Assembly (NCBI GenBank): GCA_016281475.1
Contig: JAEEIS010000233.1
Coordinates: 1 to 19,165 of the forward strand
Source of the DNA: Bacteroidales bacterium
GTDB lineage: Bacteria > Bacteroidota > Bacteroidia > Bacteroidales > P3
Length of the DNA: 19,165 nt
Direction of reading: 5' to 3'
Numbering within the stretch: position 1 is the stretch's first letter; every line of letters starts with the position of its first letter. Below, piece by piece: positions 1-8,976 of this stretch. The notes under the pieces are model-generated. The model had not been told where the DNA came from. It saw only the letters and a list, made by a program, of their open reading frames with translations, and made no database searches. Made by a program: the position numbers and the translations under genes.

Positions 1-144
1 CTATAAATCCCCAATTTGACGGATGCCCTGCGGGCAGAAATTATATAAAATCTTGATTCAAAATCATATAAAATTTTTATTTATCAATTTTGTTCAATTT
101 CTCGCCGTCAGGCGATAAAAAATAGAAGTCACCTAATGTGTAAG

Positions 145-189
145 GGACCGCAGCCAATTATCCATTTTTATTATTCAATTTTCAATTTA
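145..189 (-). repeat. Degenerate heptad repeat element with TTGGCTGC core
   Basis: Read on the minus strand this is a run of 7-bp units (ATTGAAA-like; on the plus strand CAATTTA, CAATTTT, TATTATT, CCATTTT, CAATTAT) ending in the core TTGGCTGCGGTCCC. The same order, heptads and then TTGGCYRC, occurs at 4264-4326 and 8912-8952. It is the most degenerate of the three and lacks an obvious second arm. Confidence 0.5.
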
Positions 190-399
190 CAAAATCCCAT
201 GTCTCATATCGTTTGGCAACATGAGCTAACTACATTTCAGTTGCAAAAATACATCTTTTTTCCAAAATAGTGAAAATAGCAGCAAAAAAACTTTCCCTGT
301 TTCACTTTTCATCTTTCGATTTCCCAGCCAGATTTCACTTCCTTGCATGTCGTTATCCGCACCCCGAAGCGGAGAAAAATCAGATAAAGAGCAGAGCAG

Positions 400-466
400 G
401 AATGGAAAACGGCGGGTGGCGAGAGGGGCGTGACGGGGGCGGAGGATGGCGAGTGGTGGAGGCCGG
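400..466 (+). other. G-rich, purine-rich island before the guaB promoter
   Basis: About 65 nt on the plus strand are dominated by G runs (GGG, GGGG, GGGGG and many GG pairs separated by 1-7 nt), in sharp contrast to the AT-rich flanks. Two-tetrad G-quadruplex folding is possible; three runs are three or more G long. It ends about 60 nt before the guaB -7 box. Any function is inference. Confidence 0.5.
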
Positions 467-524
467 AAATCATAAAAAAATAGAAACGGGAAGTTTTTTT
501 ATTCATAGTTCTAGAAAAAATGTG

Positions 525-532
525 TATCTTTG
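525..532 (+). promoter_or_regulatory. guaB promoter, -7 box TATCTTTG
   Basis: TATCTTTG matches the Bacteroidetes -7 consensus TAnnTTTG exactly. The expected TTTG -33 element about 20 nt upstream is not well formed (T-rich sequence only). Transcription should begin near 540, leaving a leader of about 80 nt before the ATG at 620. No purine-riboswitch-like fold was recognised in that leader. Confidence 0.7.
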
Positions 533-619
533 CATAATTTTTTAATGCTGGCGTGTCAGCGCAATTTATTAATAAAACAACATTTGACAAATCACTATTC
601 ACAAATCTCTATCACGAAT

Positions 620-2092
620 ATGTATACAGATACCTCAAAGTTTATCGGCGAAGGGCTCACGTATGACGATGTGCTGCTCGTGCCTTCCTATTCCGAAATC
701 ATACCGCGCGAGGTGACGGTGGAGACCCGTTTTTCGCGCCACATCCAACTGAACATGCCGCTGGTGTCGGCCGCCATGGACACGGTGACGGAGGCCGCCA
801 TGGCCATCGGCATGGCACAGGAGGGAGGCATCGGCGTGCTGCACAAGAACATGTCGATAGAACAGCAGGCCAACGAAGTGCGCAAGGTGAAACGCGCCGA
901 GAACGGCATGATTGTGGATCCGGTGACGCTGACCAAGGACGCGCTGGTGAAGGATGCCCTGCGGGTGATGAGCGAGTACGGCATCGGCGGCATTCCCATC
1001 GTGGACGAGAACCGCATGCTGATAGGCATGGTGACAAACCGCGACCTGCGCTTTGAGCGCAACATGGAACGCCCGCTGTCGGAGATAATGATAACGAAGC
1101 TGATTACCACGCATGTGGGCACCACTTTCGCAGAGGCTACCGACATATTGCAGCAGCACAAGATTGAGAAGCTGCCCGTGGTGAACGAGAACGGCCAGTT
1201 TATGGGGCTCATCACCTACCGCGACATTATGAAGACCAAGGAGCGCCCGCTGGCCTGCAAGGACAGCAACGGGCGGCTCTGCGTGGCGGCAGGCGTGGGC
1301 ATCACCCCCGACATGATGGACCGCGTGGACGCGCTGGTGAAGGCCGGTGCCGACGCCATAGTGATTGACACCGCTCATGGCCACAGCAGCAACGTGGTGA
1401 AGGCCTTGCGCACGGTGAAGGAGAAGTATACGGACATCGACGTGGTGGTGGGCAACATCGCCACTGGCGAGGCGGCCCTGATGCTGGCCGAGGCGGGAGC
1501 CGACGCCATCAAGGTGGGCATCGGACCGGGCAGTATCTGCTCGACCCGCATCGTGGCAGGCATCGGTGTGCCGCAGCTGACGGCGGTGTGCGAGTGCGTG
1601 GGCGCCTTGAAGCAGAAGGGCTACGACGTGCCTATCATCGCCGACGGCGGCATACGCTACAGCGGCGACATCGTGAAGGCCCTGGCGGCAGGTGCCAGCA
1701 CGGTGATGGTGGGTTCGCTGGTGGCCGGTGTGGACGAGGCTCCGGGCGAGACCATCATTTTCGAGGGCAGAAAGTTTAAGTCGTACCGCGGCATGGGCTC
1801 GCTAGAGGCCATGCAGAGCGGCTCGAAGGACCGCTACTTCCAGGACAAGGAGACCGACGTGAAGAAGCTGGTGCCCGAGGGCGTGGTGGGACGTGTGCCG
1901 TACAAGGGTACGCTGAGCGAGGTGCTGTACCAGATGGTCGGCGGACTGAAGGCGGGCATGGGCTATACCGGCTCGCGCAACATCGCCGCCCTGCAGCAGG
2001 CCAAGTTTATCCGCATCACCGCGGCCGGCCGCACGGAGAGCCACCCGCACGACATTGCCATCACACGCGAAGCACCGAACTATTCACGTTAA
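620..2092 (+). CDS. guaB: Inosine-5'-monophosphate dehydrogenase
   Basis: This enzyme oxidises IMP to XMP with NAD+, the committed step of guanine nucleotide synthesis in the cytoplasm. The 490-residue product has the standard IMPDH layout: an N-terminal barrel segment ([11 protein letters not shown]), a tandem CBS (Bateman) module at about residues 96-205, then the rest of the (beta/alpha)8 barrel. The catalytic loop GPGSICSTR carries Cys307, and the mobile flap region includes [10 protein letters not shown]. The reading frame is open back to an ATG at 530, but that codon lies inside the TATCTTTG promoter box and encodes a non-homologous 30-residue extension, so the ATG at 620 is the start. 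Length agrees with bacterial IMPDHs of about 490 residues. It is the first gene of the co-directional block. The CBS pair normally senses adenine and guanine nucleotides. Confidence 0.97.
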   Translation: MYTDTSKFIGEGLTYDDVLLVPSYSEIIPREVTVETRFSRHIQLNMPLVSAAMDTVTEAAMAIGMAQEGGIGVLHKNMSIEQQANEVRKVKRAENGMIVDPVTLTKDALVKDALRVMSEYGIGGIPIVDENRMLIGMVTNRDLRFERNMERPLSEIMITKLITTHVGTTFAEATDILQQHKIEKLPVVNENGQFMGLITYRDIMKTKERPLACKDSNGRLCVAAGVGITPDMMDRVDALVKAGADAIVIDTAHGHSSNVVKALRTVKEKYTDIDVVVGNIATGEAALMLAEAGADAIKVGIGPGSICSTRIVAGIGVPQLTAVCECVGALKQKGYDVPIIADGGIRYSGDIVKALAAGASTVMVGSLVAGVDEAPGETIIFEGRKFKSYRGMGSLEAMQSGSKDRYFQDKETDVKKLVPEGVVGRVPYKGTLSEVLYQMVGGLKAGMGYTGSRNIAALQQAKFIRITAAGRTESHPHDIAITREAPNYSR

Positions 2093-2093
2093 C

Positions 2094-2120
2094 CGGCGAG
2101 TCGCCGAAGACATTCGTGTC
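2094..2120 (+). other. Two small hairpins just after guaB
   Basis: CGGCG-AGT-CGCCG at 2094-2106 begins two nucleotides after the guaB stop codon, followed at 2109-2120 by GACA-TTCG-TGTC, a stem capped by a UUCG-type tetraloop. No T-tract follows, so intrinsic termination is doubtful. They may instead stabilise the guaB 3' end or attenuate read-through to the foldase genes. Confidence 0.45.
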
Positions 2121-2165
2121 GGAACAATTGGAACATTCAGAATTATCAGAATAACCAGAATCAGA
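2121..2165 (+). repeat. 9-bp degenerate tandem repeats in the guaB-PPIase spacer
   Basis: The spacer is built from units of exactly 9 bp: GGAACA recurs at 2121 and 2130, and CAGAAT recurs at 2138, 2147 and 2156. It ends 8 nt before the start codon of the following gene. Confidence 0.6.
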
Positions 2166-2173
2166 AACAATTA

Positions 2174-4264
2174 ATGAAGAAATTTTTCACCGCGCTGTTG
2201 CTGACAGCCACCCTGATGGGAGCCATGGCACAGAACGCCAACGACCCCATCGTATTCCAGATTAACGGTAAGAACATCTACAAGTCGCAATTTATGAAGG
2301 AGTTTCTCCACTCGATAGGGAAAGACCCCAGTGCGGCTCCGACCGCCTGCACTTACGAGAAGCGCAAGGCGTTGGAAGACTATGTGCAACTGTATGTCAA
2401 CTTCCAGACCAAGCTGACGGATGCCTACGCCATGGGATTCGACACGCTGTCGACACTCAACCAAGAGCTGGCGGGCTACCGCAAAGAGCTGGCAGCCCCC
2501 TATCTGATAGACTCCGCCACGCTGCAGATGCTGCTGCGTGAGGCCTACGACCGCAACCACTATGCGCTGCATGCAGCCCACATACTGGTGCCCTGCGCCG
2601 AGTCGGCCACGCCAGCCGACACGCTGAAGGCCTACAACCATGCCATGGAGCTCTACCAAGAGGCTTTGCAAGCAAAGAACTTCTACTCTGTGGCACAGAA
2701 AGAGATGCGTGCCCAACGGCTCGAAAACCGCGACCCGCTGGTGCGCGAAAAGGCCGACGAGTTGAACCCGACGGAGGGCGACTTAGGCTGTTTCACGGTG
2801 TTCGACATGATCTACGCCTTCGAGTCGGCTGTGTATGCCCTGAAGCCCGGCGAGGTGTCGAAACCGGTGCGCTCGCGCTACGGCTACCACATCATCAAGC
2901 TGTTCGACCGCTACGAGTATTACGGCAAAGCACAGCTGGCACACATCTGGATTCCCGACAATTCGCCCAATGCCGAGGGTAAGATCAAGGATGCCTACCG
3001 CCAACTGCAGGAGGGCTCCGACTTCGGCTTGGTGGCCAAGAACCTCAGCAACGACCAGTCGACGGCCCAGAATGGCGGCATCATGCCCGAACTGGCACCC
3101 AACCAGCTGCCCTACAACTACGTGGAGACAATATCGAAGGGTCTGAAGGTGGGCGAGTTCTCGAAACCGTTCCACACACGTTTCGGCTGGCACATCATCA
3201 AGCTTATCAAAAAGGAGAGCATTCCTGAACTGGAGACGCTGGTGCCCTACTACCGCTCACGCATGACGCGCGGCGAGCGCAGCACCAAGCCACAGAAGAT
3301 GTTTGTGGACCAGTGCAAGGAGCGTTACAACTTTGTGGACTACACCAAGGTGGTGACCTCGAAGAAGAAGGCGAAGAAGGTTACATACGCCGCCAGCCTC
3401 GACGCGGTGCGCTCAATTGTGACCGACTCGATTTTCTCTGCCATCTTCCACTACGACCCCGAGCAGATTACCGACATGCGCCCCTTGTTCAAGATTGGCG
3501 ACGTGGAGTACGACTCGCGCCAGTTTGCCCGTTATATATATAAGCACAAGAAAGTGCGCCAGATATGTGACCTCGACATCTTTGTTGCCGATCGCTACGA
3601 GGAGTTTGTCGACGCAATGGTGCTAGCGTATGCCGACAGCCGACTGGAGCTGGACAACCCCGACTTTAAGGCACTGGTGGACGAATACCGCCACGGCCTG
3701 ATGATATTCACCTACAACGACCGCATGGTGTGGTCGAAGGCCATCAAGGATTCGGTGGGATTTGACGAGTTCTACCGCATTGCCAGCCAGACACACAACT
3801 ACAACGACACGAACGACGCAGTCTATTTCTGGAACGAGCGTGCAAGAACCCAGACCTACACCATTCCCGACAGCACCGTGCTGCCTCGCAGCAAGGCTCT
3901 GAAGGTGGTGAACAAGGGCATCAAGAAGGGCTGGACCAGCACCCAGATGACTGCCGAACTGAACAAGAAGTCGAAGAAGGACAACTTTGTGTCGCAAGAG
4001 ATTACCCTGCTGGAGAAGGGCAACCAGACACAACTGACCGCCAACGAATGGCACACAGGCGTGTACACCCATGTGGCAGACTCGGGCTACAAGGTGCTGA
4101 TAGTGGAAAAGGTATTGGCTCCAGAGCTCAAGAGCCGTACGGAGGCACGTGGATACTACCTGAACGACTACCAGAACTACCTCGAGGAGCAGAACAACCT
4201 GGCCCTGCGGAAGAAATACAACGTGGTGATCAACCAAAACGTGATAGACGAGATTACCTACTAG
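2174..4264 (+). CDS. Periplasmic PpiC-type peptidyl-prolyl isomerase, 696 aa
   Basis: This is a predicted periplasmic foldase of the parvulin/SurA type, which would isomerise prolyl bonds and chaperone exported or outer-membrane proteins. An N-terminal signal peptide (MKKFFTALLLTATLMGAMAQ) precedes an N-terminal chaperone-like helical region. Two parvulin domains follow. The first spans about residues 130-245, with AHILVPC at its start and YGYHIIKLFDRY at its end. The second spans about 252-345 and ends in FGWHIIKLIKKE. The roughly 350-residue C-terminal half has no domain I recognise; it is Tyr/Asp/Lys-rich and looks globular. At 696 residues it is much longer than SurA (about 430-450). It is followed directly by surA, and its stop codon TAG shares its last base with the first heptad of the repeat element downstream. 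Family assignment is firm; substrate is unknown. Confidence 0.88.
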   Translation: MKKFFTALLLTATLMGAMAQNANDPIVFQINGKNIYKSQFMKEFLHSIGKDPSAAPTACTYEKRKALEDYVQLYVNFQTKLTDAYAMGFDTLSTLNQELAGYRKELAAPYLIDSATLQMLLREAYDRNHYALHAAHILVPCAESATPADTLKAYNHAMELYQEALQAKNFYSVAQKEMRAQRLENRDPLVREKADELNPTEGDLGCFTVFDMIYAFESAVYALKPGEVSKPVRSRYGYHIIKLFDRYEYYGKAQLAHIWIPDNSPNAEGKIKDAYRQLQEGSDFGLVAKNLSNDQSTAQNGGIMPELAPNQLPYNYVETISKGLKVGEFSKPFHTRFGWHIIKLIKKESIPELETLVPYYRSRMTRGERSTKPQKMFVDQCKERYNFVDYTKVVTSKKKAKKVTYAASLDAVRSIVTDSIFSAIFHYDPEQITDMRPLFKIGDVEYDSRQFARYIYKHKKVRQICDLDIFVADRYEEFVDAMVLAYADSRLELDNPDFKALVDEYRHGLMIFTYNDRMVWSKAIKDSVGFDEFYRIASQTHNYNDTNDAVYFWNERARTQTYTIPDSTVLPRSKALKVVNKGIKKGWTSTQMTAELNKKSKKDNFVSQEITLLEKGNQTQLTANEWHTGVYTHVADSGYKVLIVEKVLAPELKSRTEARGYYLNDYQNYLEEQNNLALRKKYNVVINQNVIDEITY

Positions 4265-4345
4265 TTGAAAGTTGAAAGTTGAAAATTGAAAGTTGAAAGT
4301 TGGCTGCCGCACCCGGTAAATTTTCATATTTCAATTCTCAATTAT
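4264..4345 (+). repeat. Heptad repeat element between the two foldase genes
   Basis: Five 7-bp units (GTTGAAA x3, ATTGAAA, GTTGAAA) run 4264-4298 and lead into the core TTGGCTGCCGCACCC at 4300-4314. After the core come facing units CATATTT, CAATTCT, CAATTAT at 4325-4345. The first unit overlaps the stop codon of the upstream gene, and another GTTGAAA-like copy at 4350-4356 abuts the surA start region. The core aligns with the one at 8926-8952 at 20 of 27 positions. Confidence 0.8.
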
Positions 4346-4362
4346 AATAGTTGAAAGTTTTT

Positions 4363-5706
4363 ATGAAAAAGATATTTTTAATTATGGCCGCAGTGCTGGT
4401 ATGCGTGGGGGCTACAGCCCAAAACCGCCAGATGGTGGACGGCATCGTGGCAGTGGTGGGAAAGACCATCATCAAGAATTCGGACGTGGAACAGGCCTAC
4501 GCCCAGATACGCCTGCGCCAAGGCATGGAGAACGCCAAATTGGAGCGTTGCAGCCTGCTAGAGAACATGCTCATCACCAAACTACTGGTACACAAGGGCA
4601 TGGTGGACAGCGTAGAGGTGAAGGACGAGCAGGTGGAGGAGCAGGTGGACTACTACCTGCAGATGGCCGTGGCCCAGGCCGGCGGCAAGGAGAAGATGCG
4701 CGACATGTTTCACGCCAGCTACGACGAGCTGCACGACCAGTATTTCGATATCTTGTATGAGCGCACGATGAGCCAAAAGGTTGAATACGACCTGACGGGC
4801 AACGTGAAAGTGACCCCCGCCGAGGTGGCAGAGTATTTTGCCACCTACTCCGTCGACAGCCTGCCGGAGATACCCACGCAGTACGAGGTGTCGGAAATAG
4901 TGATAGAGCCTACCATCAGCGAGACGGAGCGCGACCGAGTGCGCGGCGAGCTGGCAGAGCTACGCGAGCGCATACTGAAAGGCGATAACTTCTCAATGCT
5001 GGCACGCCTCTACTCGCAAGACCCAGGGTCGTCAGCCAAGGGTGGCGAACTGGGATTCTTCGGCCGGGGCAGGATGGTGAGCGAATTTGAGGCGGCCGCC
5101 TTCGCCCTGAAGCCCGGCGAGGTGTCGCCCATTGTGGAGACACAGTACGGATTCCATATCATCCAGCTTATCGAACGGCGTGGCAACACCATCAATGTAC
5201 GCCACATACTGATGCAGCCCAAGACCTCGTCGGACGACCTGCTGCGCGCCCGTATCACCCTCGACAGCCTGGCACAGGAGATACGCCAAGGCAAAACCAC
5301 CTTCGAAGAGGCGGCACGCAAGTATTCCAACGGCACCAGCAAGGCACAGGGCGGCGCGGTGACGAACCCCTCGACCGGCAACAGCCGTTTTGACAAAGAG
5401 ACCTTCAGCCAGCTGTATCCCGGCATCGGCATCACGGCCATGGAGGAGGGCGAGGTGTCGAACGCCACGGCCTTCACCACCCAGGAGAACAAGAGTGCCT
5501 ACTGTATTGTGAAAGTGAACAAGAAGATTGCCGCACACAAGGCTAACCTGACCGACGATTACGACCGCATCAGCAACGCAGCCCTAGAGGCCGCCAAGCA
5601 CAAGAAGATTGTAGAATGGTGCAACCGCATGGTGAAGACCACATACGTGCGCATCGCCGACGAATATAAGGACTGCCCCAACTTCAAGGTGGCATGGCCG
5701 AAATAA
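4363..5706 (+). CDS. surA: SurA-type periplasmic chaperone / peptidyl-prolyl isomerase
   Basis: SurA escorts unfolded outer-membrane proteins across the periplasm to the BAM complex and has prolyl isomerase activity. The 447-residue product matches the family in length and order: signal peptide MKKIFLIMAAVLVCVGATAQ, an N-terminal SurA domain (DGIVAVVGKTIIKNSDVEQ), a parvulin domain at about residues 170-275 (RLYSQDPGSSAKGGELGFFGRG, ending YGFHIIQLIERRG) and a more divergent second one at about 280-390 starting INVRHILM. The frame is open to a TTG at 4351, but that codon lies in the heptad repeat and adds four residues ahead of a clear signal peptide, so the ATG at 4363 is preferred. It sits directly after the longer PpiC protein, suggesting the two foldases are made together. 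Confidence 0.93.
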   Translation: MKKIFLIMAAVLVCVGATAQNRQMVDGIVAVVGKTIIKNSDVEQAYAQIRLRQGMENAKLERCSLLENMLITKLLVHKGMVDSVEVKDEQVEEQVDYYLQMAVAQAGGKEKMRDMFHASYDELHDQYFDILYERTMSQKVEYDLTGNVKVTPAEVAEYFATYSVDSLPEIPTQYEVSEIVIEPTISETERDRVRGELAELRERILKGDNFSMLARLYSQDPGSSAKGGELGFFGRGRMVSEFEAAAFALKPGEVSPIVETQYGFHIIQLIERRGNTINVRHILMQPKTSSDDLLRARITLDSLAQEIRQGKTTFEEAARKYSNGTSKAQGGAVTNPSTGNSRFDKETFSQLYPGIGITAMEEGEVSNATAFTTQENKSAYCIVKVNKKIAAHKANLTDDYDRISNAALEAAKHKKIVEWCNRMVKTTYVRIADEYKDCPNFKVAWPK

Positions 5707-5710
5707 TGAA

Positions 5711-5794
5711 GTTGAAAGTTGAAAGTTGAAAATGAAAATTTGAAGCTTTCAACTCTCAACTTTCCATTTCCAACTTTCCATTTTCAACTCAACA
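5711..5794 (+). repeat. Inverted heptad repeat arms between surA and moxR
   Basis: The left arm is three perfect GTTGAAA units at 5711-5731. The right arm is seven facing 7-bp units at 5746-5794 (CTTTCAA, CTCTCAA, CTTTCCA, TTTCCAA, CTTTCCA, TTTTCAA, CTCAACA). The array fills nearly the whole spacer and ends one base before the ATG of the MoxR gene. The arms are partly complementary, so a long imperfect hairpin in the mRNA is expected. Confidence 0.8.
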
Positions 5795-5795
5795 A

Positions 5796-6767
<972 letters not shown>

Positions 6768-6810
6768 TAGATGGGATAGATTAGAAAGTAATTATAGATT
6801 GGGCGGAAGT

Positions 6811-8085
6811 ATGAAACACATTCTAGTTTTTAGTTTATTCCTATTGGCCGTGATAGCAGCCACGGCACAGACATCGGGACTGATTATCCCATCGGAAAAG
6901 CCCATCAAGCCACGCGACATGGCAAAAGCATGGACCCATCCCGAGGTGTTCTGCCTGCAGCTGCACTTTGACGCAGGCGACAGCTCGTATCGCGAAGTGG
7001 ATTTGGACCTGCTGGATTCGGCCTACAATATCGCCTTCGACCGCGACAACCCACGCCTTTACACCATGTCTATTGAGGCGTATGGCAACGCTAGCAACCA
7101 AGAGTTGATGCGGTCGCGCGTTGAGTCGGTCTATCGCTATTTCACCATGCGCGGACACGAGACAATGCCCGTGCGCTTTGCCTACAACCCCATCCATTGC
7201 AGCTGCCACGGCGACACGATGGAACTCATCCGCTTCGAGGTACCCACTGACAAGCAGATTTATGACTGCGACTCGATGCCCCCCAGCCGCCTACTGATTA
7301 ACAAGGACATACAGTTGCAAGGCTCTATCCTCATCACCTTCCGCCACGACCCCATTGAGTGCATCGGCGGCAACAACGGCTGTTTCCTGCCAGCACAGGA
7401 CAGCAACATACGTGCCTACTACACACAGCTGATACTCAAAAAGGGCTCTATCTACGCCGTTTACAACACTAAGGACGAATGCCCACCGCCCGTGGAGCTG
7501 AGCATAGACGAGCATCTTGATCACCAACAGCTGGTGGACAGATATTTCTTGGTGCCACACCGTCGGCAGATAATTCTGCCCGTAGGCTACGTGGTGCTGC
7601 ATTCCAGTTTCAACCGCAAGCCCGACGAGTGCAAATTCCTAGCAGACTCCATCTATGTGCGTTTTCCCGTCACCGAGGAGCAAGTCGATGCGGGATTGAA
7701 AATCTTTGCAAAGAAATATACCGCCAAAGGTTCCGAGTTCAAGTCGGTGGCTACCAAGAAGATTAAAGGCGGCCCAGTGCTGATGATTCAGGGTGCCATC
7801 AACGCCACCCAGTTCGACACCATCTTCCTTGCCAAGCGCATCGAGGTGGACGAAATATCTAAATACCTTTACAGTGCCGACTCGCCTACCGAACAGGGGG
7901 CCGTCACCATCACCGTCAAAGGTGAAGAACGATATTACAAACCCTTCCGCGTGGACGGCAAGGGACAATATGAATATAAGAAAAACTTTCGCGCCCTGCT
8001 GCGCATCATCGAGGCCGAAGAAGACGACCTCGACGCTGCTGGCAACGACCGATTCCGCAACGACGGGGACGAAGAAATAGAATAA
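6811..8085 (+). CDS. Exported protein of unknown function
   Basis: I do not recognise this family. The 424-residue product begins with a clear signal peptide ([20 protein letters not shown]). Residues 57-125 ([20 protein letters not shown] and flanks) faintly recall the helix-strand pattern of OmpA-like periplasmic domains, where an S..R..V pattern precedes a final strand; this is only an impression. Cysteines occur at HCSCHGD (about 129-135) and in [13 protein letters not shown], possibly forming disulphides. The C-terminus is very acidic ([20 protein letters not shown]). The frame is open to a TTG at 6799, but the ATG at 6811 begins the signal peptide directly. It lies between moxR and panB, with only two bases to the panB start, implying co-transcription and perhaps translational coupling. 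Confidence 0.75.
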   Translation: MKHILVFSLFLLAVIAATAQTSGLIIPSEKPIKPRDMAKAWTHPEVFCLQLHFDAGDSSYREVDLDLLDSAYNIAFDRDNPRLYTMSIEAYGNASNQELMRSRVESVYRYFTMRGHETMPVRFAYNPIHCSCHGDTMELIRFEVPTDKQIYDCDSMPPSRLLINKDIQLQGSILITFRHDPIECIGGNNGCFLPAQDSNIRAYYTQLILKKGSIYAVYNTKDECPPPVELSIDEHLDHQQLVDRYFLVPHRRQIILPVGYVVLHSSFNRKPDECKFLADSIYVRFPVTEEQVDAGLKIFAKKYTAKGSEFKSVATKKIKGGPVLMIQGAINATQFDTIFLAKRIEVDEISKYLYSADSPTEQGAVTITVKGEERYYKPFRVDGKGQYEYKKNFRALLRIIEAEEDDLDAAGNDRFRNDGDEEIE

Positions 8086-8087
8086 CA

Positions 8088-8906
8088 ATGGCTTATCTGC
8101 AATCAGACGTGACCAAGGTCACAACCCATGTGCTGCGACGCATGAAACAGAACGGCGAGAAAATCGCCATGCTCACTGCTTACGACTACTCCATGGCAAA
8201 ACTACTTGATGCCACCAAAATCGACGTGATACTGGTAGGCGACTCGGCTGCCAACGTCATGGAGGGCTACGATACCACACTGCCTATCACACTGGACGAG
8301 ATGATAGTGTACGCCTCCTCCGTCAAGCGCGCCATCAAGCGCGCACTGGTGGTGGTGGACATGCCCTTCGGCACCTATCAGGGTAACTCCAAGCAGGCTC
8401 TTGCCTCCGCCATCCGCATCATGAAAGAGACTGGTGCCGATGCCGTGAAGCTCGAAGGTGGCGAGGAGGTGCTGGAATCCATCTGCCGCATCCTCACGGC
8501 GGGCATTCCCGTCATGGGCCATCTGGGACTCACCCCACAAAGCATCAACAAGTTTGGCACCTACACCGTCCGCGCCACCCAAGAGGACGAGGCGCAACGG
8601 CTCATCCATGATGCCCACGTGCTGGAAAACGCGGGCTGCTTTGCCATGGTGCTGGAAAAAATACCCGCCAAGCTGGCTGCACAAGTAACACAAGAGGTGA
8701 AGATACCCACCATCGGCATCGGCGCGGGCAGCGGCACCGACGGACAGGTGCTGGTGCTGCAGGACATGCTGGGCATCACCCAACAGTTCAAACCCCGCTA
8801 CCTGCGTACCTACGGTGCCATCGGTGAGGACATCAGCCACTCCGTCCGCCAATACATCAACGACGTCAAGAGCGGCGACTTCCCCAACGAGAAAGAACAG
8901 TACTAA
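8088..8906 (+). CDS. panB: 3-methyl-2-oxobutanoate hydroxymethyltransferase
   Basis: PanB transfers a hydroxymethyl group from 5,10-methylene-tetrahydrofolate to 2-oxoisovalerate to make ketopantoate, the first step of pantothenate and CoA synthesis in the cytoplasm. The 272-residue product has the expected TIM-barrel motifs: [11 protein letters not shown] with metal-ligand Asp52, [11 protein letters not shown] with Asp91, KLEGG with Glu123, GHLGLTPQS, and the catalytic glutamate at about residue 190 in VLEKIP. These positions parallel Asp45, Asp84, Glu114 and Glu181 of E. coli PanB. The start is two bases after the stop of the preceding exported-protein gene. No panC or panD lies in the window. 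Confidence 0.96.
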   Translation: MAYLQSDVTKVTTHVLRRMKQNGEKIAMLTAYDYSMAKLLDATKIDVILVGDSAANVMEGYDTTLPITLDEMIVYASSVKRAIKRALVVVDMPFGTYQGNSKQALASAIRIMKETGADAVKLEGGEEVLESICRILTAGIPVMGHLGLTPQSINKFGTYTVRATQEDEAQRLIHDAHVLENAGCFAMVLEKIPAKLAAQVTQEVKIPTIGIGAGSGTDGQVLVLQDMLGITQQFKPRYLRTYGAIGEDISHSVRQYINDVKSGDFPNEKEQY

Positions 8907-8911
8907 TTTAC

Positions 8912-8970
8912 TTGAGAATTGAAAATTGGCCACCACACCTGAATAATTTTCAATTCTCAACTTTCAATTT
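8912..8970. terminator. Perfect inverted repeat between convergent panB and DUF1846 genes; probable bidirectional terminator
   Basis: TTGAGAATTGAAAATT at 8912-8927 is the exact reverse complement of 8945-8960, giving a 16-bp stem with a 17-nt loop containing the TTGGCCACCACACC core. It is made of the same 7-bp units as the other spacer elements, and heptads continue to about 8970. Lying between two convergent stop codons (8906 and 8977), it is well placed to end transcription from both sides, although the stem is AT-rich and no long T-tract follows. Confidence 0.7.
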
Positions 8971-8976
8971 CTGAAG

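Larger units (their letters stand above)
1..619. other. Non-coding region upstream of guaB
   Basis: No convincing gene is present. The stretch is AT-rich and holds, in order: a small hairpin with stem TGCCC/GGGCA at 24-36; two ATATAAAAT direct repeats near 42-75; a second hairpin, TCGCC/GGCGA with loop GTCA, at 102-115; a degenerate heptad-repeat element at 145-189; a G-rich island at 400-466; and the guaB promoter at 525-532. A small open frame at 270-545 crosses the G-rich island and the promoter, has low-complexity Gly/Arg content and resembles no family I know, so I do not call it. The hairpins could belong to the 3' end of a gene lying before the window. Confidence 0.7.

Noticed and set aside
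270..602. Small open frames on both strands before guaB
   Set aside because: They cross the G-rich island and the guaB promoter, have low-complexity composition and match no family.
530..619. Upstream extension of guaB to the ATG at 530
   Set aside because: That ATG lies within the TATCTTTG promoter box and the added 30 residues do not resemble IMPDH.
540..619. Purine riboswitch in the guaB leader
   Set aside because: The leader is only about 80 nt, AT-rich, and shows no three-way junction pattern.
635..1384. 249-codon open frame antisense to guaB
   Set aside because: It is a His/Ala/Val-rich mirror of the GC-biased guaB codons, the usual shadow of a GC-rich gene.
3623..4327. 234-codon open frame antisense to the PPIase gene
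   Set aside because: It starts in the heptad repeat element and mirrors coding sequence; no domain is visible.
4264..5794. Heptad arrays as a CRISPR array
   Set aside because: Units are 7 bp with no spacers, and no cas gene is present.
8202..8960. 252-codon open frame antisense to panB
   Set aside because: It begins inside the inverted repeat and is a shadow of panB.
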